From contig OV884011.1 in assembly GCA_930367205.1 (NCBI GenBank), positions 111,839,139-111,903,138 on the forward strand: DNA of 64,000 bases. Direction: 5' to 3'. A program made the translations under genes and the position numbers. The notes under the pieces were generated by a model. It was not told where the DNA came from. It saw nothing but the letters and a program-made list of their open reading frames with translations, and made no database searches. Every line of letters begins with the position of its first letter. Positions within the stretch are counted from its first letter, which is position 1. Of the stretch, positions 1 to 12,130 are shown one piece after another. This DNA comes from Acanthosoma haemorrhoidale. Lineage: Eukaryota; Arthropoda; Insecta; Hemiptera; Acanthosomatidae.

Positions 1-1946
1 CTTCAATAAATTTCAAAGTAACACAATTGTCCTATAAATCAACCATACAAGCTGGGATCAAATTCAACCACCTCAGATCAGCACGTATCACATTAGTTAT
101 GCCTTTGCCCACCGATGCTATGCAATAATCAAACAATGTCACAGGCACCGTTCGCTACCTTGAGCACGTATTCTCGTTTGTTATGAACCAAAGCATATAA
201 TTAATTTACGTTAATGACAGTCAAGGTCTATAATTCCGTAGATATTTAACGACAACTTAGCTACCTCAAATGGACATTTTGATCTACTAGCGTTTCCAAA
301 AACCCACGACGAATCATACCACACAGTCACAACATCTTAGGTTAAAGAGCTGCCTATACTCAGCTGGGCAATTATAACATGAGCTGAACACATTCCAGGT
401 TTAGATGAATCTTTTTATGAATTAAGGTCATTAGGAAATATCTCAATCAGTTCTGAGTCATTGAGGGATGGTTATAGGGTCAATCTCTTGTGTGCTAAAA
501 AAAAGCACGGCTTGCTTATAAGAGAACCCATAAACTCCTCACATGGTTACATGAGCTAGACATTTCTTTGGAAATCGAACTTTCCCCAAAATTTTCACTC
601 CTGTATTTCAAATGATTAACAGTTTACCTCTTAGTGAATCAACATATAATCTGTACCGTTTTTTTTTTAATCCATTCCCTATCTAACGACAATTATTCAG
701 GAAAAAGGTTTGAGTGCTACCAGATAAACACAAATTAATATCTACCAGCGGTGTAATCCATTAGTGAACTGCTGCGGGCGATTCACTGGTCCTGAGTCAC
801 TACTGCACGCATCTTTTGCTCATAACTCTGACTAGATTCATAGAATAAGTACTGTATTATAGTAAAGAAATTAATCTCCTAATAGTTTCGATTAGCAATG
901 AAAACAATTAATTAACTTGCACTAACAATGGGGGACCCAACTAAAAAACATTTCTAGCGGTGTTAGATAACATTGGAACATAACATTGACATGGCAATTT
1001 GATTGAAGCGAGTTTTCAAATTATTGTATTAATTTTGATTATTTGCACAAGTGATTTGAAACTAAAATGTAGTAACAAGCACATTTAGTAGAATTAAATT
1101 GATTTTTTTGACATTTTGAACATCGAAGTCTCCCTCCACCAAGAACTTGAAGAAATAGTTAGTGAAGAAAGACCTGATACTAATGGTAATTAATAACTGT
1201 GCCCAAAAGGGGTGAATAGTGAAATTTCACCTACAAAGAAACTGAATATAGTTTGATGACTTATAGGGAAGATAAAGGGTATTTTTAATAAATTTTATAT
1301 TGTGCTGACCATCATTTCAAAGAAGCCCAAAACTCACCCCAACAGCTTGATTGATTTTAGGACTGAGTTGTACAGAAGTATAATGTTCCTTTTAAAAGTT
1401 AAGTGTGGCTAAATTTTAATTCGTAATTTTTACCTTGAGATATGTTTATGTGATTGCAATTACAGACGGTTTCCTCCTTACTGCATAATGACATCTAAAC
1501 GATAAAGCAAAGTGATGTTTTAAATGGAACATACAAACCTCTACTGCACATTCCCTAGACGATTTCAATTAAATCATCATCAGACACGGTTATTGCATTC
1601 GCGATGGACGTTTGTAGATTGGTCTTTGAATAAACAGATGCCAAATATACAATCGCCTACATGTAATTGCCTACAATTTGTTTAATGCGTATTCAATATA
1701 GCGTGTTTTTGCTGTCAACTATCATATTGCATAATTCATTAAATATACAATTTTAAAATTGTTCAGTTTTTATCCTTTATATCCCCTTGTTATAAATAAT
1801 GGAAATAAGTATAGGCCCTACATAAATGAATCTATTTACCGTAGGTCATTATATGTCATGTAGCTTAGCTAAATTTTATACAATTTATAATAATTTTTTT
1901 TGCGACATTGCCTAAACATGTTTCAAAGTGATGGGGATCACCTTAC
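1..1946. other. AT-rich intergenic DNA, nothing recognised
   Basis: No open frame of note, no repeat matching elsewhere in the window and no element termini were seen. Composition is uniform and AT-rich with scattered A and T runs. Short host exons cannot be excluded by eye. Confidence 0.6.
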
Positions 1947-2801
1947 AACAATTGTAGTGGGGATCGGTTACATAAAAATTAAAAATCTAGATGCTGATTA
2001 ATTATAAATCAGTTTGGATGACAGTCAATGAAAATCTACACATTTTATAATGTAAATATAAGAAATAAAAGTATGAAATAATTATTTTGGTTTAAGTGAT
2101 TAAAGAGAGAGTGTTTTTATTTCAATGAAATGCCACAAATTAAAGGTGGGTTGTCCCCTATATAACTGCTCACTACATAACAAGAGAGGCATATGAAGAA
2201 CAAATTTGTACTAAGTGCTGCAACAAGAATGATCCGGGAATAGATTCTGTTATATTAATGTTTGCCTAGATGACCTTAGTTACTAAACTTTTCTCCTTAT
2301 TCAGATTGCCAGTTAAAAGTTTTCTCTCCACGGAATAGTGTTCTTAGTGAAGGCATTAAGGAAATTTAAGAGATTAATAACTTTCATTGTATAAGATAAA
2401 TTATAAACCTCTATTTTTTTTACAGCAGTGTGTATTGTAGGCTGTATAATGAAACAACATTTTGTAAAGACTATACCTGTGATTCATTAAACCTCTATTA
2501 TTTAAATTTCTAATATTATGTTTTGTCAGAGTTTTTTCATATTTGAAACATAGTAGGGGGTTGGAGCACTGTTATATAGGGAACAACTCACCTTTGTAGT
2601 ATTTCATTAAAATAACAACACTCTCTTTTTAATTACTTAAACCAAAATGAGTGTTTCTTACATTCATTTCATTATCCTCCATTCTTAAAGTATTTTCACT
2701 ATAAAATGGGTAGATCTTCTTCGAAAGTCACAAAAACTTTTACAGTCAATCAGTATGTAGATTTTTAATTTATATGTAACTTATCTCTACTATAATTTGG
2801 C
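1947..2801. repeat. Large foldback element with ~240-bp inverted arms
   Basis: The left arm (about 1947-2185) and right arm (about 2548-2801) are reverse complements over nearly their whole length, at roughly 80-85% by eye. Landmarks are TTTTGGTTTAAGTGATTAAA (left, near 2086) against its complement in the right arm (near 2632), and AATTAAAAATCTAGATGCTG (left) against the complement of the right arm near 2752. Outer ends pair around TGTAGTGGGGATCGGTTACAT. The central ~360 bp has no coding capacity. This is the shape of a foldback or long MITE-like non-autonomous DNA element, or of an old inverted duplication. No transposase and no clear target-site duplication were found, so the family is unassigned. 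Confidence 0.7.
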
Positions 2802-5800
2802 GTCCGTCCTAAGGTTTATTTGAGTATGTCATTTCTTAATTAATATATATTTGTAGCACTACATCAATTAGGTGCCTTAAACAAAGGACTATTTTTCAAA
2901 TACTCAAATCATAAGCCAATACCTGGAGCCGATTATTGGTTATGAATGTATCAATCCTATGTTATATTTGCTAATAAGATTTATTTAAAAAAAAATTAAA
3001 ATTATGTTCAAATCAATGCAAATTTTATGGAGTGAGCAATTCATTAACAATTGCAGTGCTATTGGAGTTGTGGTAATTGATCACGTCAAACCTAATAATT
3101 TTATTGAAAATAAACCCGAAGAACAAATCAAGGCAACAAATTCTAATGGCAACATTAAATTCGATCATTTTTAAGCAGCCAATGACACTTTTAGTATACA
3201 TATAAATACTATATTAATATATAATTTATAAATAATATACATACATACTAGTCATAAATAATATTTGGTTATTCAATGCATTATCACACAAGTTCGAAAA
3301 GTATTTTCGATATACATAACAGAATAATTTTGTATTCTAACTTCCTTTTTAATATGATTTTATAGATAATTCTCCTCTCCTAAATGGCCTGAGAGTAATA
3401 CAAGTTAACTGGCTTTGTCTTGGCCCTTTGCCGACAGTAAAATCCAGGATAAGCTCCTTATCCTTACCTTTTGACTGGAGTGGATCATGGGAACCTTTAC
3501 TGGGAATTAGGGATGTCTATTTAATCAACACCCTTGATCTATTATAATACCTTATATCGCCTGCTAAGAGAAGAATCCATTAGAATTTACTGACCTGAAA
3601 ACTAATCGGCTGCAATAAGTTAACGCTTGTTTTATATCGAAAATATTGGGAGTAAGATGAGAAGTCTATTAGTATCACTTATTTTCCAGCATAAGAGGCC
3701 AGTATATCGAAAGTCAAAATTCAAAACTCTCCTACACGCACCGTTTTTCTTGCAAATACATAGGAATTTCCGTGGTTGAGAATCACCATCCCCTACCTAG
3801 AACATAATCTATTAATGGACTTAGGACAACAGCATTACTAATTTTCCCTAAAGGCGCGATTTCGCAAGCAATGTCTTATTCAATAGACATTTGTTTCTCA
3901 CATTTACAGGAGAAACAAAAGCTCCAAAGGATAAAATGGCTGATGACTTTGAAAATAATTAAAAAAATTCTAATTTATCATATAAGTTGGGAATATTTTT
4001 CTGATGTTATATGTGCTAACTCGTCATTCAAAAGACATACCTACTGACGTTAACAAATATTTTAGCATAATTTTGACGTAAAACAAGTAAAAAAAGTTGC
4101 AGAAGTAGACTTAAAAAGTAACAATCCGCCTTATAGGTAAACCAAAATGTCCTATTTTAACAGAATGGCAAGACTGTAGTAGGCTTGTATTCCCTCGGAA
4201 CATTAACAACAAAATTAAAAAAAAAGAACATAGTCTGGCTATCAACTAACTCAAACTATTAAAGACTACGATCAGCCACTTTTACAGATTCAGAGTTAGA
4301 AACCGACATACATGCCCATGAAATTTTATGACTGAACAAAATTACCATACCGATATTATGTATACGCATAGAAAATTATATATTGTAGACTCATATTGTT
4401 ATGAAATGACCTGAAAACTAAAAAAAGCTGAATTCGTAATAGGTTTGAATAACAAATCAAATAAGGCATAAACGAAATTCAACAAATATTTATCAAAAAG
4501 AGCTTGGGTGTCCAATGCTGTTAGGGTAATGTAATGTACGGGCTTTGATAGTTATGTTAAATGTTTGTGTTGGTCATTCTAGTTTGAAGGGCCACCCAAA
4601 CTCCGCATAATGTGGTTACAAGTTCTGCGTGGCATTAAATCGGATTCTGTCCCCTATTAAGCAAAGTGATCGTGGAACTTGATTTCATATTAATATATAA
4701 TATATATAATCGTAACTATATGTGTATAAAAACATTACAACGAACTATAAAATTACATATAGCATTAGTGAGCATTATTGAATAAAAAACGTGATTGCAT
4801 TCAACAGTTATATTGATGGATTGTGAAAATCACAAGCATCAAATTGGACTTTAATTTTCATATTGTTCTCCGGTAAATGTAAACACAATGCTCGGTCAAA
4901 TACTGCTATGTATGATTTATTTTATCTATAAATAAATAAAGCCGTAGAAAAATATTTGAATCATTATGTCAATTGATCTCTTCGCCGGTTTATTATTTTC
5001 ATATCTTAAAACATACCTGTTACAAGCATATGAGTAAATTTATAAAAATATAAAACAAAAGTTTTGAATCAACTGACCATTGAAGAAGGGATGTAGGCTT
5101 ACTTTTATTCACATCCAACAGTGTTAACGGTGATCAATCTCCGTTATGAAGATTAAACCACTAATGGAAGTCTTCTTTGTCGGAAAGTATTTGAATACCT
5201 GCTATTGTAGTAATAACTCCCCATTATTTCAGGTTAATGCTTTATAATGGCCTTGTTAAATGTATATACGGAACTGGTACGCAAATATGAAAAACAGAAT
5301 ATCTCAAAAAGTTGGTTGGCAGTTTTCTCTCAGTTATTATTAGGAATAATAAATATTCATACAGAACATTAATTGAGTGAATCATTGTACCAATTAGTAG
5401 ATGTTATAGGGTTGAAAGATGGACCTGGAGTATTAGTTCGGCTTAGTGCTATAGAGAATAAGGTGGCATTCAATACTTCATATGAAAAATCCTATGATAT
5501 ATGAAAAAAGAATTCACTACGCCAAATGCATATGATTTATATTGATTGCTGTAAGACATTGCACATTCATGTCATCGTTTGCGTTTTTTTTGGCAAACTT
5601 GAATTGCATCCTTCATCGGACGAACTCCTTCAGGTACACTTTACAGGAAGTATTTACCTAGAAAAATGGTTTACACGTTATGAAGCACTTTTTAAGAGTG
5701 TGAGGGGGAAATATTTTGGGGATTTCCTAATCGAATTGAATTTCACTTAACAAAAAAAAACTGAAACTTAAATAACCTTTTTGACTATCTTAATCCACCA

Positions 5801-6952
5801 CAAAAATAAAATCTGAACATCACAGAAAACCTATAAACGCCACAAGGAGAAGATGAATCTCTGGTGGAAAAAACACGAATGTCACTAGAAGACTGAGTTA
5901 TTAGAACAAATAGAAATATGTGTAATTTTGAAACATCAATGAAACCCTGAGGTAAAGCAATATGTATGTGTAGTGTGTGGGTATCTAAATTATTAATTTA
6001 TTTTCTATGCTTTTTATTTAAATATTTTCTTTTTATGTCAATATATGCGGTTCAGTTTGATTATTTATTTACATGCATAGATACATCTCCTATGAGGAGC
6101 CACCCACTTCAATTTATGAAAATGAAATAAATTCACTATCCATATACGGATTTGAGCCTAGTACCTCTCCCCACCTCCTATTATGCAGCAATTATGTTAA
6201 CCAATAAACTATTAAGAACCTAAATTACACTTTATTGTCATTATAAACCCATCACATGTATGATCTTTATATACCAGCTAATCAATCGGATACTACATGC
6301 AACCATCTTTAGACGTAAATGATATTGTAATATTTAGTCGAGAATACTATAAATATTTAAAATAAGATTAGTATTATTTAGATATGAATGAGTACAATTA
6401 TTAGGTTTTTAATAGTGGTATTGCACAGACATGTTGATTTTCCCAATAGGTAAACGTAGGGACTGCTAGAGAAGAGAATAAATATAGTTCTATTTATCGA
6501 GACTTCAAGAGCTGTAAATTTTACTACAAAGATCATATGAGTCTACTAGACAATACGTCGTCCCCTCATATGTATCTATTTAAAACATGACAGAGAATAT
6601 ATACCTTATAAATAATAGAATATACCCTGGGAGACACCTTTTCTGACAGTAGATTATTGCAGGGGTGGAAAGAAATATGAAATGCTGTGGTGGAAACGGG
6701 GATACCGTCATTACTCAAATCAGTTGGGGCTTCGGTTGCAATAAATCAGATCAGAGGTATCAGAAATGCCCCAACTGCTTCTTTATGGCTGATCATCTTT
6801 CAACTGAGGGTATGTGGTAACGCTGCTTCGGAAAAAAAAGTACACCATAAGGTTTCGGTGATATGTCATAATGGCTGATAATTGACACAGTTCACTCAAG
6901 TGTCATTAAATAACTGATTTAAATGTCATGGAACGTTAAACACCTTTAGAAG
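2802..6952. other. AT-rich intergenic DNA, nothing recognised
   Basis: About 4.1 kb without a supported gene or repeat. The only notable open frame (5526-5750, +, 74 codons) has no recognisable motif and sits in ordinary AT-rich DNA. A second small frame (6687-6878, +) is slightly richer in GC but also unrecognised. Confidence 0.55.
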
Positions 6953-7371
<419 letters not shown>

Positions 7372-7671
7372 ATTTGTTTCATTTTATTTTCATAAACTCT
7401 TACATATAGTTAACTCCTGAGCACTTCTAAACTAAAGGTAAAATGCCATCAATACTTTAAAACTAAAATTATTAATATCTAGGAAAAATGAAACAAAAAA
7501 CCTAGAACCAAACGACTAATTTTTATTAGTTCTTACGTTCTATCTTCTTTTGGTTGAAACATTATGTGTGACACTTTATCTTATTTATTTATGCAACTCA
7601 TTATTTACAACTTCTTCGCATACAACTGGTTTTTACCTGTAACTAAACATTTCTATTGAAATCAATCAAAT

Positions 7672-8290
7672 CTTTATTGTGATAAAATTAAAATCAGCGT
7701 TATTGGTCAGCGAAATTGTGTTCAATATTCTCATCATACCACGTTTACAATTCTTCGCTCACTCGCTGATTCGTACAGTATTTACAAGCAGCACAAATAC
7801 CTTCCATGTCCACAGGGGTGTCACCTCCCTCGCATGCGAAAGAGGAATTAGAGTCTTGGGAAGTCCCCCACGTTCCTCCATCATCCGCGTCTCCGGATAA
7901 GACTCTGTGGAAGAGTCACATATACTCAGAACATGATTGGATAAACTGTCCACTGCCAGGACTCCCACCGTCACGTATTTATAGGTCGCGTGGCCACTGC
8001 CGCTTTAGTCTACAAGAAGAATTATAGGGATGTGATGCGCAGTGTAATGGCTGTGGATTGCTTGTGGATTAGGGCGGTTGGATGGAAGGTAGGTTTTTCA
8101 GAAGGTATTTAACCTCAGAGGGGTTAACGGCTTTTGGTGAAAGTGAGGGAGGGATAGGTGAAGTGAGGAAATTTTCAACAATTGTGCGATGAGTATGGTT
8201 TTGTTGAGAAAGGTGAGGTGTAAACGTACGACGGGAAAGATGCGGAGCGATCTCCTAAATCCTCGCTTCCTTCTCGATCGCCGAGAGGTG
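7672..8290 (-). mobile_element. JkA-a: rearranged 3' fragment of the Jockey-type LINE
   Basis: Matches the minus-strand JkA-d copy at 22.9-24.7 kb. From low to high coordinate it carries the LINE 3' end (CACAATAAAG on the minus strand, at about 7672), two degenerate 37-bp 3' UTR units (about 7735-7795), the rest of the 3' UTR, and the last codons of the reverse transcriptase. At about 8084 it jumps directly to the N-terminal part of the reverse transcriptase region (segment beginning TTTTTCAGAAGGTATTTAAC). The middle of ORF2 is therefore absent. The copy is non-functional. Its upper boundary is approximate because similarity fades after about 8250. Confidence 0.8.
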
Positions 8291-8374
8291 ACAATACTGC
8301 AGGTCGATTATAGGATTATGGGTATGTACATGCCAAGTTTGCAGATGTCATGAATGTGATCTTTAATCACAATT

Positions 8375-8795
8375 ATTTATTGTATAGCGTTTACCATTGA
8401 GGTATCAGTTAACCAAAGAAGGTTCCCGATTTACTTTAGTATTGGACAAATGTTTAGCAGACCTGTTGATAAATGCTCTTGAGTTTCCACATCTCCTATA
8501 ATAAGTTGGAATAATGTCCAGTCAATTATTTCCCTTTGCCTACTACTTACCAGTACCAATTCTAATCTAACAGCTCTACGCTTCCTAAATTAACTTGTCC
8601 TTCTTGAGCCAGCAAATTTTTTGCAAAATTAATTATTTATAGATCCAGTGTTTACCATCTAATTTACGGTAGTAGGAAAAGTTCTTGAAAAAAGAAAAAG
8701 TCTTGGAGCGAACTAGTTTATGGCAGACCTATTTGTGCTCTTGATTTCCCCCTTTTTCTATAACCTAACTATGTTTGAATAGTGTCCAATCAATG
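8375..8795. repeat. Diverged direct duplication, two ~165-bp units
   Basis: Units at about 8375-8535 and 8625-8795 share landmarks in the same order: ATTATTTAT then GTTTACCAT, GCAGACCT, a GCTCTTGA block, and AATAATGTCCAGTCAAT against AATAGTGTCCAATCAAT. The offset is about 250 bp. Identity is modest and several indels are needed. No coding frame is shared. It could be a local tandem duplication or two insertions of an unknown repeat. Confidence 0.5.
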
Positions 8796-10199
8796 ATATC
8801 ATTAACACCAACATTATCTTACTCTACCTCCCTAGGTTTAGAGAGGTCCTCGCATAACTTGGTTGCATCTAAATATAATAGCAATTTACATACAGTTAAA
8901 GAAGAGGTAGAGAAAAAAAAGTTATTGTTAAAGTTGTTTATTCCAAATTTCTCGATACAATAATAATTTCTCGAAAGTTTAGAAATAACCAGTTTTATGT
9001 GTATCCTGTGACCATCACATACATTACCAATGATTCTTTCATACATCACAATCTGGAATCGACTTTAAATTTGATAATGAAAAAAAAAAGTTACCTAGAG
9101 ATATTGTTTTTTTAAGTCAATGAATGTTTAAATTTTTTTGTAAATAAATTATTCATTTTTGTCTATTTTGTACTTTAAATAATTTTGTTGGTCTATTACG
9201 TTGGCTTTTAGATTTCCTATGTTTTATGTATTCATTAGAAGGGAGGAGCATTGCAACCAACTAATGTTACGTTTATAATGTAGAAAACTGTTGGTATATA
9301 CCGGAAATTTTGATTTCTTTTGTTTATTTAATTGGATACCTTAAAATAACTGCACAGCACTATCGAAAGTATAAGCTTATATACAAAACATAGGTTATAT
9401 ATTATTAATTTCTTGTTTTAAATAATGTCATAATCCACCCCCAGAAAAAGCCACTATAGAAATTTATAATAATACATTATTTTCTGGTGGGATCACAGGA
9501 ACTGGAAGCGTCGGTTACTGTCAGTTAGAAAGCTGCAGCCAAGCTGCTACAAAACAGCGGAGTCCCATAACGGGTTGTTAATGGCTGACTAGGTCTTTGA
9601 AGTGAAACGTAACCAGATCAGGTTGAAATACCAGTAAGACTCGTAGTAACGAAGGCAGTATACGCTGTTTCCGGAGTACTACAGACCATATGCTTTTGAT
9701 ATTAATCCCCATCTGCAATGTGGGATAAAGTACTTCTTTCTGTTTTTAGAAAAAGGGTGGAAACATGTTGATAGCCAACGATGAACTAAGCATATTATGA
9801 CAAGTAGCACGGATTCCACTCATTGGTTGTTTGAACTCCCCCACCCTCAAGTTGATTGTTCGGGGAATCTGGATTAATAAGTTTTTTTCGTTGGACGAGA
9901 GAGATTGCCTCTTAGGCAATATTGATTTAGTAATACAGAGCAAAAAATGAAGTTTCCTATTTTTAAATCAACCGCCAAGTATACAGTTGGTCCCCGATAA
10001 TATTATGACATTCAATCAAGAAATCTGTTGATATTTTTACGGATTTATGAGACACTTCGGTGCATATTCATATTTCTTCAATAATAAGATTAGATGCAAG
10101 ACAAATAATATATACTATGAAACTCATAAAGTAAAAGAATAATTAAATCTAATTGAATACTTGCTGTGGATTGCCTAATTTACAGATAGTACGTACATA
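8796..10199. other. Intergenic DNA, nothing firm
   Basis: Mostly AT-rich. A more GC-rich stretch at about 9480-9700 does not match any other part of the window and has no convincing frame. A minus-strand open frame at 9746-9943 (65 codons) has no recognisable motif. Confidence 0.5.
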
Positions 10200-10465
10200 C
10201 CATTTTTATTATTTATTATTTCTGGAAAATTTAATACGAGGAAGCCAGCTCGACACAGCCTGACCACCACCAGTGACCACAACAGAATGAATCGGCTAGG
10301 CCTCTCGTCAGACAGTTTTTATAGTGTGCTGGCCAAAGGGCGCAAATGCATTTCCTCGCCTATCCGTAACTGCTGATTGGTCCAGTATGCCACGCCCATA
10401 CGGCCTTCCTGACTAATTGCCGCGTCCCAGCGAATGCGATTCTGTAAATGGAACCTTCGGCTACA
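10200..10465 (-). promoter_or_regulatory. Promoter-like GC-richer block, possible solo LTR
   Basis: Read on the minus strand, this block starts TGTAGCCGAAGG (10465 downward). It then has GGGCGTGGC, an ATTGG/CCAAT box (GGACCAATCAGC) and, after about 70 bases, a TATA-like CACTATAAAAACTG. It ends in AT-rich DNA containing AATAATAAA near 10200. The order CCAAT, TATA, polyadenylation-like signal and the TGTAG start resemble a retroviral-type LTR. No flanking duplication or second copy was found, so a host promoter is an alternative. The evidence is motif order only. Confidence 0.3.
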
Positions 10466-10734
10466 TCAATTCGTAATTTAAACAAAATACCACCAATGTA
10501 TGGTGCTAGTTCTGAACCGCAGTTCATAAGTAAATTATATTGCTTACATTATATAACATCATGTTAATGAAAAATAATGAAACTCATGCTATGAACATAA
10601 TACACATAATAATAGAAACATATAACACAGGAGAGTAAAATATGGAAATAATAAAATAACACTAGAAAAAAATGGGACTGTATTGCTAAGTATATGTATC
10701 ACTTCACATTTCATAGAGAAGGTGGCCGTATTGA

Positions 10735-10862
10735 AAGGATGTAGCTCAGTTGTGCTAGTGATAAGAGTGAGGTGCCCGGCCAGACCCTCATAACCTTGTC
10801 TGTGGTCTTCTGCTAGTGTCTCAGGCTCTTCTTAAAGTTACGTGCGTTCGAGGCTACTATCT
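10735..10862 (+). promoter_or_regulatory. tRNA-like block in the LINE 5' UTR
   Basis: TAGCTCAGTTG at 10742-10752 matches the RNA polymerase III A-box consensus at every defined position. GTTCGAGGC at 10846-10854 matches the B-box consensus at every defined position. The flanks AGGA (before the A box) and TCTCCT (after the B box) could pair as a weak acceptor stem. The spacing (94 bases between boxes) is longer than in a tRNA. The segment lies just upstream of the ORF1 start, as does a related block at about 27098-27160 in copy JkA-d. It may be a tRNA-derived part of the LINE 5' UTR or a SINE head captured by it. Activity is unproven. Confidence 0.4.
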
Positions 10863-10921
10863 CCTAAATACTTTTTATTTATAAAATAAACTTATAAACT
10901 CAGAAAAATATTCTTGTGATG

Positions 10922-11345
10922 AAATATGCGTTGCTATCAAGAAGTAATGTCCGAAAATAAAAATAAAACACTCAAGGGCTCTGGGACCAACACCTACTCC
11001 ATCGCCTGTCAAATATAAGCCACGGCGATCTAATAGAAATGTGCCTGTACATTCTTCAGCACCCAGCAGCTCAACGGGAGAATTACCACCACTACAACTT
11101 ATCCCATCAAAACAACAAACAAATGTTAAATCCCGATTTTTGACGCCCAATTGTTATGAGGTGTTAAAAAATATTGAAGTGGAAGACATGGACTCTACAC
11201 AAACAACCACACAGCCCAAGCCTCCAGCACTATTTGTACGCAATATTAATAATTCTAAATTGCTATGTGCCCAATTGAGTAAAATCGTAAGTACTGGCAA
11301 TTACCGGCCTCAATCGGTCTCGGGACACAAAAGTTTCTCCGGACT
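10922..11345 (+). pseudogene. ORF1 (Gag-like) N-terminal region of JkA-b
   Basis: The frame starting ATGCGTTGCTATCAAG aligns with the ORF1 start preserved at 27209. After an early indel the frame at 11041-11385 continues with the stretch NCYEVLKNIEVEDMDS and then FVRNINNSK, which recurs in the JkA-i remnant near 55840-55930. This region precedes the PRE_C2HC and zinc-knuckle part of ORF1 in Jockey elements and in copy JkA-d. ORF1 normally encodes the RNA-binding protein of the ribonucleoprotein particle. Here the sequence breaks off at about 11345 and jumps into the endonuclease, so no knuckles remain. Confidence 0.7.
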
Positions 11346-12130
11346 CTTATTACTGACACCAGACTTACGCCTATTTACCGTTTGACAGTACCAGACTTAT
11401 CGAACTGATCACCCAGATGGAAGAGCTCATGCAGGTACCACTGGCATTGTCCATAACACCATTTTCCATCCCACAGTTCCTTTGGTAGCACACGATTTCC
11501 TTCAGTCCACTGCAGTGTAAATCAGCACCTTCACGTTTCGCCTTACTCTAGCACCAGTGTACTGCCCTCCCAATAAATCCATTTATGATACCCAAATCAT
11601 CTCCTTTCTAGATACCATCGGGCATCGTTTCATTGTGGGTGGGGACACTAACGCAAAAAACCAATATTGGGGCTCATGATACGCAAATACACAAAGACGT
11701 GCTTTACTCTCAGCACTCGGCCGGAAATATTGCTCCACTATCTCCTAACACAGCCGCCTATTGGCCATCTGATCCCAACCGAAATCCTGATCTCCTTGAC
11801 TTATTTTTTCTACAATATGTAAGTAACACTAACCTATTCACTTACACGCCTCGACGACCTCTCCTCCAATCATAGTCCTTTGATCCTAACCATTTCCCTA
11901 AGACCTATTTACAAACTGCCTCCTCCTTCATTTATCAGGGGCCCAGTTGACTGGACCACTTCCGCCAGATTCATACAGACTCTGTAGACCTCAAAGTACC
12001 TCTGAAAACATCCCAAGGTCTAGATGATGCGGCGCATTCCTTCACTACTCTGAGCCAGAGGTCGGCCTGGGAGGCATCGTCCTTCTCCACAAAAAATTGA
12101 CCTCGGTATCTCAAAGACCTAATCCAATGC
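11345..12130 (+). pseudogene. AP-type endonuclease remnant of JkA-b
   Basis: The fragment begins at the TETRLT-equivalent segment (near 11350) and can be followed to the ORF2 linker. Matches to the JkA-d endonuclease include the GGDFNAKH-equivalent (GTGGGTGGGGACACTAACGC near 11635), the YWPSDPNRNPDLLDLFF stretch (near 11760-11810) and the catalytic-His block, which reads SSNHSP here (near 11865). Family knowledge: this domain nicks target DNA to prime reverse transcription. Missing here are the N-terminal metal-binding Asn and catalytic Glu segments; frames also shift repeatedly. The Asp before His is Asn but the His is kept, unlike copy JkA-d. Confidence 0.75.
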
